DNA of 64,000 nucleotides from Epiperipatus broadwayi (lineage: Eukaryota > Onychophora > Udeonychophora > Euonychophora > Peripatidae). Under the pieces are notes generated by a model, which did not search any database, had not been told where the DNA came from, and saw only the letters and a list, made by a program, of their open reading frames with translations. A program made the position numbers and the translations under genes. Each line of letters begins with the position of its first letter. The stretch's first letter is position 1. Positions 12,536-24,413 of this stretch are shown here, in pieces. Where the stretch lies: contig JAQFVV010006706.1 of the NCBI GenBank assembly GCA_028023455.1, positions 1-64,000 of the forward strand. The letters run 5' to 3'.

Positions 12536-13430
12536 ATGGAGAAATTAGGGTGAACCTAAGGTGATGGCACTCATCATCATCAAACCCAAGACAAAATATA
12601 AAATTGAATATAAAAGGAATGAGCATGTTATAATGAATATGAAGAATGAGCCTAAGAGATCAGTAAAAACACTAATTATAATAACTATAAGTTCACCCAG
12701 CATTACAGGCAAAAATAATTATGGATGATTAACAATAGCAATAAATCAACAGTCAATCTTGTAACTGAATTTGAAATAGGTCTACTATAGACCAGGCTAA
12801 TTATTTAGCCCTTGCCAGCCTGGGGCAAACTATTTAAACAATAATTTGGCACAAACATAAGTGTTAATCCATAAGAATGTAACAATTAAAAAAATAATTC
12901 TGGTATATTAAAATATGCTGATCATCAAACAATGTCCTGGTCACTTAGTACCATTAATGTACTGGCCAACTATAAACTTAATTTGTAAATAAATAATTAA
13001 AATGAAATGTAGTACTTGGACTTTAAAGGATAACCTCTTTGTGCCATTAAGCACCATAATCATCTGGATGTTCATAACACTATGTATGAATCCAGATCAA
13101 TGAGCAAAAGCTCTATAATTATTACTATAAGCAAGAAATATAATCCTTATCTATAATGTTTTAAATATATTCTAGGATTAATTAAATTCACTGGAATAAC
13201 TTTAACAATGAAATATAAATTTATTAATTAAAAAACACTACAATGAAATTAAGGTCTGCTGAGGATGCCATAAATATAAATTTTGCATTATGATTTTGAT
13301 TAATATAATAAGCTATTACATTGTGATTTACATATATCTCATAATAGGTTTACGTAAAACACATCTAAACATAAGCACACAGATGTGCACTATAATAATT
13401 CCAAAATATATTTGAATTGTCATAAACCTA
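12536..13430 (+). repeat. Dispersed repeat A, copy 1
   Basis: About 0.9 kb colinear by eye with 40000-41060 in the same orientation. Shared landmarks are AACTATAAGTTCACC, the sequence around GGTCTACTATAGACCAGGCTAA, ATATGCTGATCATC and TTAGTACCATTAATGTACTG. No coding capacity was recognised. The first 151 bp (12548-12698) form a MITE-like unit with terminal inverted repeats. Confidence 0.7.
12548..12698 (+). mobile_element. MITE-like unit with GGGTGAAC/GTTCACCC termini
   Basis: The unit starts GGGTGAACCTAAGG and ends AAGTTCACCC. The start of a reversed copy lies at 16573-16709. Inside are CTCATCATCATCAA and ATATAAAAGGAATGA, shared by both copies. No transposase is present. The superfamily is not identifiable from the termini alone and the target duplication is unclear. 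Confidence 0.55.
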
Positions 13431-14700
13431 TAAATGAAATTCATTTTCATAGTACATAGTTAATGACTGATTTAATATATATGTGTGTACATGGAAATGT
13501 GTGCACATACTGGCATTTATAAAAAAAATAAACCTAATAAACCATGTTATGTTTCTCAATACACAATTAATTCCATGTTGAAAATATTCATAAAATTCAC
13601 ACATACATGCGAATATATAAAAAAATAGATAGTATGAACCAAAGTTATTAATTATTTCTAATAGTAAAAAACATATTTGTACTTTTTTTAAAAGTATCTA
13701 TATAATACTTCTTTGAGAGTCCATTATAACAGTTTCTTTTTACCGCTTGCTCCTAATTAATTATAAGTTTTTAAAAATATTCTAGCAAGTTCTTTTATTT
13801 TCCAATCTAGAAAGATTTTTGAAATTTACTTTTTTTTCTTAATTTAAAAATAAAATCATTTTACAAATCAATCCTTTGTTCTTATACTTATAATTCAAAA
13901 AAAAATTATTTACTTCATATACTTTTAAATTAGAGATTTTAAGAATTATCATTTTCAGTAAAGAGTTTCACTTTTAATTAATAAAACTAGAAATGATCAT
14001 TTATTATTTTCTTTCATTATTCATAATTTAGTCAAAATTATTTACCTTTAAAACCAGTTGATATTTTTAAGTACTTTATGTATACAACACAGTATGTTTT
14101 TATGTGCTTATTTACATATTAATAAAACTGTGCATATAGCATGGTAATCTCTTGGTAAGTTGGTCCTTTCTAAAACCATAAACTGGCTTATTTTAATCTC
14201 CAAGAAATGTATAATCCAAGTAACTGATGGCATTGCATCATCTCCATTTACTCTATCATATGATGTATTTTTTATTTCTGGAGATTGCAATGCAGCATGA
14301 GCACCATAAAAGCTATCTCAGTTTAAGCACAATCCAACTTATTACACAGAGGGCATATTTAAAAAATGACCAGAGGAATTTTTGGCCAAATGGAATACCT
14401 TACACATTTACATTACGAATCTTATAGGCCCTACATTCATGACAGTTTTGTGCCTGGTAGACAACACAGTATTCTACTGATATAAGTCCTGCTCTTCTGA
14501 GAGGCTTACTTGGAAAAAAATTAAACCTTAAGTAGATATAGTGCAGAGAAAAAAATTTGGAGCTTCATGAACACACCATACCCCTATATCTATATGGACA
14601 TCATTTATTCATCATAAGCATTGAAAAGTAAAAGTAAACTCCATCAGTCAAAAACCCAATTCAATCTACAAAATCATAGGTTTTCTTTTCAACTCTAAAT
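13431..14700. other. AT-rich stretch without a recognisable gene
   Basis: Nothing was recognised. Small overlapping open frames at 14108-14427 on both strands have no domain signature. Confidence 0.45.
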
Positions 14701-14930
14701 ATGAATTCCTTACATATACATTAACCATTATTTTATAACTTATCATCATTACTATTTTTATCACACACTTCAGAGTAATTTTTTTTGTTAATTTTGCATA
14801 AAATGTATACTTTTTACTTTTTCAGATGTGATTATATTTGATATTGAGTGGCAATTTTGTAGTACTTGATCATCATTGGCCCCACAGTTGGATAGCCATT
14901 TATAACTATTTTGATCCATTTTCTTTAGCA
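14700..14930 (+). repeat. Dispersed repeat C, copy 1
   Basis: Similar by eye to about 24010-24170: TTTTTCAGATGTG then ATTGAGTGGCAATT, and a TCATTGGCCC/TTATCGGCCC block followed by a TAGCCATTT/TAGCTATTT block. Non-coding. Confidence 0.5.
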
Positions 14931-14934
14931 TATC

Positions 14935-15240
14935 TATGTTTTATTTCTTTCATTATTTCTTCTGTTATTTTTCTACTGTCCACTTCTTTTTATTATTCCA
15001 TATTCTCTTTGTTGGTCTCTTTTTCTCTCTTTTTATTATCTTATTTTCATTGTTTATTATCTTCTTCTGTTTGTTGGCCTTTCTTCTTATTATCTTTTTT
15101 TCTTAGTTTACTATTTTCTCTTTGTTGATATCTCTTTTTATCTTCTCTTTGTTTATTATCTTTTATATGTAGTTTCTCTGTTTATTATCTATTACTTCTT
15201 GTATTTGTTTTATTTTTACATCTTGTTCTTTCTTTTGATG
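14935..15240. repeat. Pyrimidine-rich low-complexity tract
   Basis: An imperfect tandem of CTCTTTGTTTATTATCTT-like units. The Phe/Ser/Leu-rich open frame that crosses it (14838-15128) is a by-product of the composition. Confidence 0.7.
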
Positions 15241-15933
15241 TAGACATGGCTCTTTTTTTCAGTTTGACCATCTTGTCTGTAATTATCTTCCAACTTTTTT
15301 ATTCTCTCTAATTCTATCAACATTTCTGACCTGCAGGAATTTAATTTGATTAGTCAGGTCCCATATTTGCTCTTGTACAGATTCTAGGCTTTTTGACTTT
15401 CATTATTGACAGATTTTATTGCCTCAAATTCTCCCTATTTAATCACTATTTCTATATGTTACAATTGGTGATCCAAATGTAGACTCAGTCCTGATCAGGT
15501 TCTGGTGGTCAGTGACTACATAACTTGAATCCCAGAAATACATCTGAAAAAGCAAAATTCTATATTTTGATGCACAATTAATTTAAAACATATAACTGTG
15601 AAATGTGACAAGAATATAGTAGTGCATAATTGTTATAATTTGATTATATATTATAAAATAGAAATATGTTTATTTAAAAAGTTCACATTTATAAGTTGAC
15701 AAAAAATTAAAGCATTATTGTGAAGATTGGATTGATTGAGTTTTTGACTATTGAAATTTATTTAGATATACTTTTAGTTTTGGTGATGAATGGAGAGTTT
15801 TGTTATTGGCTTAGGAGGCAATGTTTTTATGCAACTCATTGGAGTGTTTTTTCTTGGGTGTTGCTCCAACCCACTTTCATTTTCATATTTTTTATTGTTT
15901 ACCATTGTCCAGTTAACAGTCTTGCCTTAATCC
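15241..15933. other. AT-rich stretch without a recognisable gene
   Basis: Nothing was recognised. The open frame at 15720-15944 is hydrophobic but shows no family motif. Confidence 0.45.
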
Positions 15934-16056
15934 CCAGTTTCTAAGTCTCCAAGAAAAAGAGCAGTGCATAGTTCTATATTTTCCAGTCCCTAAGACTCAA
16001 AGGAACAGGGCATAGTTTTGTATTTTCCAGCTCTTAAGACTCAAAGGAGCATGGCC
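15934..16056. repeat. Short tandem array, about 45-bp units
   Basis: Three successive units begin CCAGTTTCTAAG, CCAGTCCCTAAG and CCAGCTCTTAAG (15934, 15983, 16027) and share GACTCAAAGGA and CATAGTTTTGTATTTT. The last is partial. Confidence 0.75.
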
Positions 16057-16572
16057 TTGCAAAGAATTTTTGAATTTTTTTTCCTATCAAGGGTTATGGT
16101 AGCTTATAGTGTCTAAATTGAGATAGCCCTCTTGGTGTTCATGCTGCATTGGGTACTTATAGTTCAGTGGCAGAATTCATTACCTATCTCACATTTGTAG
16201 GTCACTATTCATTCTGTTAGATGTCATATGCTATCAAATCTCTAAAAAAATTGATGAGTACATAATTTGAGGTATGAACTTTGTTTTGATTATACATGTA
16301 TATTATATAAAATATTTTTAGATTGGTGTTTCATTTCTCTTTTTCTTTTTCTCCTTGAGAGAGATATGAGATGGTTATGTATCTCATGGCATACAACAAT
16401 ATAGTAGTCTATGTGCATGCATATATAAAGTTGAAAGGAAAAGTAGAAATAAACATAAACCAATTCTTTTGGTAGATATTTTTTATATTACTTTGGAATA
16501 AAAGTTAAGGATTAAAATTATTTGACAGTTGATTTTATTGTTAATCATTCATGATTACTTTTGTGTAATTCT
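16057..16572. other. Stretch without a recognisable gene
   Basis: Nothing was recognised. Confidence 0.45.
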
Positions 16573-16709
16573 GGGTGAACTTACAATTAGTTCAGTGCTG
16601 ATATTTCATGCCTCATGCTCATACTCATAGTCATTCCTTTTATATTTAATATTTAAATTTTGTATTAGCTGGGGTTGATGATGATGAGCTCCATCACCCC
16701 AAGTTCACA
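16573..16709 (-). mobile_element. MITE-like unit, inverted copy of 12548-12698
   Basis: The reverse complement carries GGTGATGGAGCTCATCATCATCAA and ATATAAAAGGAATGA in the same order as the 12.5-kb copy. The termini read GGGTGAACTTA and AAGTTCACAC. It stands alone without the rest of repeat A, which supports a separately mobile unit. Confidence 0.55.
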
Positions 16710-17412
16710 CAGTTTCTCTATATCATTACAGTATTGAAACATAGCTTTGGAATTTGCAATTTTTAAGATATTAATATATAAATAAATAAAGCTATAGCCG
16801 ACATGACAGGTTTTAGCTTTAATTTACTCATATATTGATATATTAAAAATTGTTGAGTTAATTTCAGTACTTTAATCTATTATATATTATTTTGTCTGAT
16901 ATGTTTAGAATCTTTATATTTCTTATATTTGGTTTTGAATATTCTCATGGATAATTGAAATTATAGATAATAGAAAACTTTACATAATATACATGTTTAC
17001 AATATATATGTACACACACATAATACAATTTAACTTTAAAATGTAGACACAATAATTTTGTTTTATAATAAACACAGCAGGAGAGTAGCCGCATGTCTGA
17101 GTGATACATACTAAATGAGCAAGATGAGAAAATGGCCGATTGAGGAATGATTATGATGCTGCTCTTAATAGTAGATATGCATAAAATGTATCAATTCAAG
17201 TTTTTTTTTAAAAAAGGCAAATCTTCTGTTATGATTGGATTGCTATACATGTATCAAATATGAATAGCTTAATGCATATGAAAGTTAAATGGAAGTAACA
17301 ACTTCCTATAGCTTGTGGATAAAAAGAACCCAACCTATCAATAAATGATAAAGGATAGATTGAATTGACCTATTCCTTAATTTTCAAGGGTTATAAGCTT
17401 TTGTTTATTAGT

Positions 17413-17722
17413 ATTATATTTAAATTAGGCTAAATATAATTTCAATTCTTTATCTCCAGAAACATTAGTAAACAAAAATTTATGACCATTGAACCCTTGA
17501 ATAATAGGTAATTTCATTTTATTCTTTATTATTTATTGATGATTTATAGCATAGTTGACATTATATTTACAAATTGATATTTCATTAATGTTATAAGCTT
17601 GTTAAAAATAAAACTTTGTCTTTATTCTCTTTATGTTCAACTGAGATTTCAAATGATTTATTCCATATTTAAATTGGGCTAATATATAATTTCCATTCTT
17701 TATTTCTAGCAACATCAGTAAA
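17413..17722 (+). repeat. Direct repeat pair, about 65 bp, 250 bp apart
   Basis: The two segments 17413-17480 and 17662-17722 share ATATTTAAATT-GGCTAA, TTTC-ATTCTTTAT and AACAT-AGTAAACAAAA. Function unknown. Confidence 0.6.
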
Positions 17723-18420
17723 CAAAAGCTTAAAATTTGTTGAAAGTTTAAAGAATAGATGGATTCTTCTATTCTTTATTGTTTACTTACATACAAATAT
17801 TATTTATCCATAGCTTATATGAGAATTGTTACTTCTGCTTAAAATATATACATAGTTTTTACTTTAATAATGATTCATCCAATATTAACTATTGTACCGA
17901 GACAAAGTCAGTACATGTATATACCCACACACACAAGCAATGTAAATACTCTTTTTTTTATTTACTTTCAATTTATGATAAAAATAAATGTAGTTTTCTT
18001 TCAATGCTATAAAATACACTATAAAATAAAATGTTAATATTTCTGATTAAATAATTTAAGGCTTTCATATAATCTATTATAATAATATTCTCTAAAAATA
18101 AAATATAAAAATATCACTAATATGTCCTTTTAAATCTCAATAAATGATTTCTACTTGTATATGCCGTGGGGGTAATTAAAAAAAGGGTTTATTTTAAATT
18201 ATAACTATAGCGAAAGTTAAAAGCTTATAGAGGTGATTTTGAGATTAAATGCTCGACTTTTAAACTAATGTAAGTTAAATTGTTATCTTAAAACACGCAC
18301 GCATGTATGCATAAAAAGTGTGAATAAGTATGAATTGTTTCTAACTGAGATTGCAATGTGAGATTGCCTAAACCTAAGATTGCCTCAAGCATATGGATTG
18401 AATGAAAATTACGTAGGACA
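17723..18420. other. AT-rich stretch without a recognisable gene
   Basis: Nothing was recognised. The open frame at 17779-18012 lacks any family signature. Confidence 0.45.
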
Positions 18421-18492
18421 CGGACCCCAATGACAACTCAGAGAATATTGAACTCTGGGTGGAGATTGGATCCTCAGATAATAACCAACCCA

Positions 18493-18530
18493 TATAAATA
18501 TGAGTCTTATTCTTTGTCCAAAAAAAACAC
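18493..18530 (+). promoter_or_regulatory. Candidate TATA promoter
   Basis: TATAAATA lies at 18493-18500 at the left edge of the only CpG-bearing, high-complexity part of the window. A start about 25-30 bases downstream would give a leader of roughly 240 nt before the ATG at 18764. The assignment rests on position and composition only. Confidence 0.35.
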
Positions 18531-18656
18531 ACAATTCGGTTACAGTCTTTTTACATTCTTTGTTTTGTTTTGCTTATGCTTATAGGTTTTTTTTGTTAAA
18601 TTCCTCCGGAAGCTACAACTAGAACTTTCTTTTTTTTGCTATCCGGTTTATCCAAT

Positions 18657-18707
18657 ATGACCACTGTGAAATTAACCTCTAGAGCGTCGATCGTCATGAT
18701 GGGCTAA
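18657..18707 (+). other. Possible upstream ORF, 16 codons
   Basis: An ATG at 18657 opens a 16-codon frame that ends in TAA at 18707, inside the hairpin loop region. A second short frame starts with the ATG at 18760, four bases before the main ATG, and ends at 18828. If the leader is transcribed, both would tend to lower initiation at 18764. Confidence 0.3.
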
Positions 18708-18735
18708 GAAACCCCTCAGTGATTGATCGACGCTC
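18682..18735 (+). promoter_or_regulatory. GC-rich leader hairpin
   Basis: GAGCGTCGATC (18682-18692) and GATCGACGCTC (18725-18735) form a perfect 11-bp stem around a 32-nt loop. The stem contains several CpG dinucleotides in a window otherwise nearly free of them. Confidence 0.6.
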
Positions 18736-18763
18736 CGCCGCCAGAACATCTCCACAGCTATGA

Positions 18764-18959
18764 ATGATCAACAACAGTGCCGTCCAAACATCGTACTCCA
18801 ATCAGTCCAAGGACGTCGTTCCGTTTAACACACAAGAATCGTCCAAACATACTACGCTGAACTTATATAAAATGAATAACCATTTATTATGGAAACAGTA
18901 TCCAACAGGTTCGAACCCTCCCCAAATTAGAAGCAGCAGAAGACTACGCAAAATCCTAG
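18764..18959 (+). CDS. Candidate first coding exon of an unrecognised host gene
   Basis: An open frame begins at the ATG at 18764 and stays open for 65 codons to a consensus splice donor, CTAG|GTAAAC, with GT at 18960-18961. Codon usage is mixed and includes CpG codons, unlike the chance frames elsewhere. The predicted segment is polar, with a basic end reading SSRRLRKILG, and has no signal peptide or recognised domain. A TATA box, upstream ORFs and a hairpin lie ahead. An antisense open frame (18802-18993) covers the same bases and cannot be excluded. No acceptor or second exon was identified. Confidence 0.35.
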
Positions 18960-19540
18960 GTAAACACTTTATTTCTTTTATGCTCACATTCATTCTTTAC
19001 GTAGACTTTAAAAGGCAATCTCATAAGTAATTAAATTCGACTTTCGTAAATCAAAATATAAAATGATCCGTAATCCCTCATATTTGAATCTTAATATTTT
19101 AATTTCAACTTTCGTAAATAAAAAAATATCAGATGCTATATAGTTCCTCTTATTTAAATCTTAGGACTTTTCCTGTTATGAACTTTGATCATAATTATTA
19201 TTTTCTTTCGCAAATAAATTATCACACACACCTAAATTTCAAATGTAAAAGAAGGAAATATATTATATCATCCATGTTTATTGTGCATAATATGTTCTTT
19301 TCTGTGCGAGTGCGAGAATGCGTGTATGTGCGTGCAAATAAAGCAATCAATTAATGTTTCATTTTTTTTTTATATTCAATAAATTCTTTTTTTATTTTAA
19401 ACAAGTCGAGCATTCCTCAAATCATTCTCTATAATTAAAATATGTTTTTTTTAAGTATTATAGTCAGCATTTATTCATGCGATTAATTATTTTACTTTTA
19501 AATTTGTCTTTCTTATTTTTTTGTTTTGTTTATTTCTTTA
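18960..19540 (+). other. Possible start of a long intron; AT-rich
   Basis: It follows the candidate donor at 18960. No exon was recognised. A TGTGCGAGTGCGAGAATGCGTGTATG simple-type stretch lies near 19302-19330. Confidence 0.3.
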
Positions 19541-20130
19541 AGTTTCATCGTGCCGTAAGTCACGATGTTTATTTACTATGTAGTTAAGATAGACTTAAGC
19601 GTTGGGAGGGCCTATTATTAATAAATATAAGTAAATGTCAATAAAGCTAGTATGAATAATTCTATTGGACTGTATGATAACGGGGGGATGATATTATTAG
19701 CTTCTAATTTTTTTATATAAGGATGCATAAGTCAAACATTCGTATTAGTTATAAATAACCAATGATTCCGTCCAATATTTGGACCGATCTGTAAATCAAC
19801 CAAGCTTCTTCTCCATTGGTTATTATTGTGTTCTTTTACCAGAATGATATTCTTGAAACAATTTCATCATGACCCTGAGTGACCCTTATTGGTCCATGCT
19901 GGGAGTTTGAGCTTATGGGCGGGGATTAGACTTCGAAATCGTTTTGATATGACGTAAGGTGATGCGAGAAATTAAATTGTAAATTAAATCATCGTATCTG
20001 GCGCCCCCTTGTGTTGATAATGAACAACTATCGATATAGGAAAATAAATAAAGCTTTACGCTATATCATGTTTGTTTCGGAGCTCTCAATCCCTATATGT
20101 ACGGTTGAATAAGGCGACCGGTCACACTAT
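19541..20130. promoter_or_regulatory. High-complexity, CpG-bearing candidate regulatory region
   Basis: The sequence carries a perfect hairpin (CATCGTG at 19546, CACGATG at 19561), the palindrome GTCCAATATTTGGAC at 19770-19784, ATTGGT boxes (inverted CCAAT), GGGCGGGG near 19918, and TGACGTAA near 19951. With the island at 18.4-19.0 kb it is the least AT-biased part of the window. The motifs are short and the regulatory reading is inference. Confidence 0.35.
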
Positions 20131-22500
20131 ATTCTGCAGAAACATTTTAACATATTAAATTTCACTTTTCTTAAAGAACTTAAAATTGTGTATTAAAGTC
20201 ATAAAATCCTTAAGAATGGATTTGTCAAAATAAATTTTGGTACAAATTTTATTTCAGAAAAAGGATGTTTTTCATATGAAGTTAGAAGATGGTCTTATAT
20301 GCAAACATATTATTATTATTATAACAATGATCAAAGACAATACCATTAATGATTTTAAATGATATGTCTCCTACAATGTTAAATAAAAGTGTAAATTTAA
20401 TATATTTAGTAGAATGTAACAGATGCTCAAACTATTATGTAGAATAATTGGAAAACAGTTTATATATTAGAATAACTAACCCCAATAATTTAACATAAAA
20501 GGGAAGATTGGCCAGTTTCTAAACATTTCAAATCACCATATCATTCAGTTAATGATTTAAAACTGGTCATATACTTTTCCTCCACAAGTATATATTTATA
20601 TAAATTTAGAACTTTACACTCACATGTCATAATCATAGATTTTATTACATCCTTGAATTATCGAGTTTTCTAATAAACTATTCTGATTGTTTTTCATTAA
20701 TTTTTGGCTATTATTTAATATATTAACCAACAATCTATTTTTTATATTTGAGATTTAATATAAATGTACAATGTTTTTTGTAAACAAGTTTTTTATGCAT
20801 ATTTTTTGCACAGATTAATTAAACTCTATATAAAAAAGATTATTAATTTAGAAGAATTTTTTTCTTAACTTTTGTCTAACATTATTTAGCTGTATTTTGG
20901 GATGAAAACCAGTCGTCTTATTGAAATATTAAAACAACTATGTAAACAAACATTTTTCTATATATATACTTTGTTAATATCTGTATTTTTTATTGTTTCG
21001 TATATTTATACACACACACATATATATATATAATCAAGTAGATGTAAATGCTTTATTATATATATTATACATATTCAAGTAGATATAAATAATTTTATTT
21101 GATTACTGTATAACTTTAAAAAATCCACCATACATTTTGCAGAATGCATATATTTTAAGAATACATCTTTTTTATCAATTATTTTTATTGGATCACCAAT
21201 ACCATGTGATAATAATGTGATTTATTTTTTACACTAATATCATTTTTCTGACCAAATTTTTAGTAAACTGTTTATGCATCACAATGTGATATTCTAAATT
21301 AAAATCAAGATATTTCAATGTTAGCTAATATCACCCAAGGTACAGATGTGTAAACTCATTTTTAGTAGCATAAATAATTCAACAAACATCTAAATATGTA
21401 ATTAAATCTAATAAAGGTAGTAGCAAATACATATAAACATCAATCAAAGTGATTATTTGATATTTTAATATTATGCCGCGAATAAATGAATAATTTAACT
21501 ATTATTTTGATTGGTGTTTTAAATCTATTCAATTGACTATACATATATTTAATAATCCATTAATTATTTTGATTATATATATAGTGAATGTCCTGATATT
21601 TTGAACGGAAAATCCCCCACCCCCCCCCTTTTTTTTATAACATTAGAGTTGACTGAAAGAAAACATTTACTCACTGAAATTATTTTTAATATTTGTAAAG
21701 ATTTATTAATTTAATAATAGATCAATCAATAAAATTTTCATCATTGTTTTATTTGGATATGTTTGTATTTTTACTTATCCATACAGTATTAAAAAGTTAT
21801 GCCATCGCTTACCAGTCTGATATGACAATAGTTCAAAGATATTAGTAATAATTTAAATGATAATTTGCATCATAGACGCAATTTATAAAAAAATAAAAAA
21901 ATAAAAAAATTTAAAAATATAGAAACATTACATAAAAGCATATAATTATTAAAGAAGAACAATACTTTCCTTGCTTATATATATCACAAGGAATCGTTTT
22001 TAATAGTTGAGGCAAAAAATAATAATAATAACAAAAGAAATCAGAAACACCCAAATAATTAATTTTCTGAAAAAAGTGACCAAAAAAAAAAAAAAAAACC
22101 CACTATTTTAATAATATAATGAGCAGTAAGTTGAAATTGATTTTTTAAAATAATAATTTATAATATTCTTAATAATTGTCTATTTTATTTAATTAATGTA
22201 ATAAAGAACAGCAGTAGTTTTTAAGAATCTATAATCCATTATTATCTAGTGACAACTTTAAATTGACGCAATGGTCAATCTGAAAAAATTGAAAAACCAA
22301 TGTATTGCATTTGTATTAAATTGATATTGTTTACTAATGAAATTGATATTGTTTGCCATTAATTTATCTTTACATGCATTATTTTTTTTTTGGAATATAT
22401 CTGTAGTATTAACAGAAGTATGGAAGTTTTATATTAAAATATAATTAATATATAATTTTAGATATAGTTATTCATAATATTTTTTTACTCCACAGTCATC
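20131..22500. other. AT-rich stretch with homopolymer tracts, no recognisable gene
   Basis: It contains a short (AC)n/(AT)n run near 21010-21030, a C-rich tract followed by T8 near 21616-21638, and an A18 run near 22082-22099. No coding or RNA gene was recognised. Confidence 0.5.
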
Positions 22501-22502
22501 TA

Positions 22503-22955
22503 TTGTAAACTTGAGTAATTAATGAACTCTAAATGGTAGTGTTATAATCTAGGCTCAAACTAATTTTTGACTAATGAACTTTGACACAGGAAAGTTTTGG
22601 TCCTTTTAATCTATGCACCAGAAGCCATATTTAACTTATTTAAATTATCAAAATAATAGGCTGAAATTTTTTAACATTCTGGGATTTGAATCCAAGCCAC
22701 TGTTGATTATATAATTACATATCTCTGACACTAACTACTTACTATAAATTTTGGTGACCCCAATTCCTACATTTTTTAACAAGAAGTGGCACATACTAAT
22801 AAAATATCACAACTTATTATGCTTACATTCAACATAAATTTTTAGAAGCAGATATTTATTCTATCCACTCTACTAAAAACTTGAGTAATGAATGAACTCT
22901 TAGTAGTAGTATCATAATTCATATGAGTTTTTTTTTTACTAATAAACTTTATCAA
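22503..22955 (-). repeat. tRNA-derived SINE-like repeat with duplicated segment
   Basis: On the minus strand TAAGTAGTTAGTGTC (A-box-like) and GGATTCAAATCCC (B-box-like) lie about 45 nt apart at 22690-22750, the arrangement of an internal Pol III promoter. Related plus-strand segments at about 22509-22590 and 22877-22955 (ACTTGAGTAAT-AATGAACTCT) flank it as direct repeats. A distant relative of this flank is near 55870-55910. Confidence 0.5.
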
Positions 22956-23132
22956 TTAAAAATTTTAAGTCTACTTTTATGTACATATATATCTACAAGC
23001 CTAATGTTAGAGATATGTATTTGTATAAGCCTGATGGTGGGAATTCAATTTTAAGATTTTTTAAAATTTTTTAGCTATTAGTTTAATGAGGTTTTAAATA
23101 TAATTGCTGGATGTGTAAGTGTACTTAGTTTT

Positions 23133-23185
23133 AAATTCCTCACTGAAGAAGACCATTAGCCAGCATATAATCTGGGCCATTTAAT
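23133..23185 (+). repeat. Decayed member of the hammerhead-like family
   Basis: CCTCACTGAAGAAG, GCCAGCATATAATCTGGG aligns by eye with the hammerhead-like unit at 47.5 kb. The CUGANGA box is present with A at the variable position, but GAAA has become GCAT, so it cannot be a working ribozyme. Confidence 0.4.
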
Positions 23186-23189
23186 ATTT

Positions 23190-24000
23190 ATTGATTAACC
23201 AAACTTACAATGAATGACTCTGGAGAAGAAAAAAACAGAGTAAATATCTGCTCCTAAAAGCCCATGCTAATAGAAAAAAATTACATATTTTGTTAATATG
23301 TAAATAATATATATATATATAAATCCATGCTTATTATGTAAAATTGCCAATTAAAAAAACAAAAGAATAACTAAATTATTAAAAACGAATGCTTCTTCTT
23401 ATTCTGTTCCTATAACAATAAACAACAACAACAAAAAAATTTAATTTAAATCTTATGACAATTTAATTTTTATCATAAAATATGTAATAATACTTAATAA
23501 GAGCTTGAATGAATTGTTAACTTTCATTTTTTAATTTTCTTTTTGGATTATATATGTTTTATTGATGCAGAAACAATAGTCATGAAAATGAATATGTATG
23601 TGCATGAAGGATCTTGATATATCTTATATACGTATTGTACAAAGGTATTTATTATAAAAAATATCATAAGGATGACTTAAGTATAGATAGATGGAGGTAA
23701 TATAATTATTCAAAATTTTTAAATATTTTTCTAGTGAATATAAATAAAAAAAGTATAAAACCAAAAATAGAGGAAGGAGAAGGAAAAGCGCTTTACAAAA
23801 GGTAAAATGGAAGTAATATATATATATATTGTAATGGAATGTGGAATGATGAAGAATAAATAGAGATTTCTATCCAAGTTTCATAGTTAAATTATCAATT
23901 TGTATAATGTTACATGATAATATATATATTATAACGGTATGTAGTTTAAATCTGTAGTGATGGAAAATCATTATCATCAGCCCACATTCATGCAGACAAA
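23190..24000. other. AT-rich stretch without a recognisable gene
   Basis: Nothing was recognised beyond (AT)n runs near 23311-23322 and 23818-23830. Confidence 0.5.
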
Positions 24001-24009
24001 TTCTTATAT

Positions 24010-24170
24010 AAATTTTTATACTGGTATAATTTAAAATTAATGTTGCACAAAATTCATACTCTTTCTTTTCTCAGATGTGGTTGAGATCAAATTGAGTGGC
24101 AATTGTATAGTGATGGTCACCAGTACACAATCATTATCGGCCCACATTTGACTAGCTATTTCTTATATTG
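24010..24170 (+). repeat. Dispersed repeat C, copy 2
   Basis: Counterpart of 14700-14930, same orientation: CTCAGATGTGG, ATTGAGTGGCAATTG, and ATCATTATCGGCCCACA. A GCCCACATT block also appears at about 23980, so part of the unit may be tandem. Confidence 0.5.
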
Positions 24171-24282
24171 GATTAAAGTATAGACTAGCTCCTTACTGGT
24201 AAATATGATCCAGTGAGTTGGTGAGAGAATAAATAAATTCTTGTATTGGAGTAGTCTAAGATAAATGGATAGTTGTATACAA

Positions 24283-24413
24283 GATAGATCATATTTACTC
24301 ACTCATTTTTAGATCATATTTAATTACTTAATATCATAAGTCTATCTAGATCATATTTAATCATTTAATATCATTTTTATAGATCATATTTAATCACTCA
24401 ATATTATAAGTTT
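24283..24413. repeat. Tandem array of TAGATCATATTTAATCA units
   Basis: Four imperfect units begin with AGATCATATTTA at roughly 35- to 40-bp intervals and are followed by CTCAATAT/TTAATATCAT. Confidence 0.7.

Noticed and set aside
14838-15128. Ser/Phe/Leu-rich 96-codon frame resembling membrane segments
   Set aside because: It follows from the pyrimidine-rich low-complexity tract; no start context or domain supports it.
18711-18726. CAGTGA in the leader hairpin loop as an iron-responsive element
   Set aside because: The bases on both sides of CAGTGA do not pair and there is no bulged C at the required distance.
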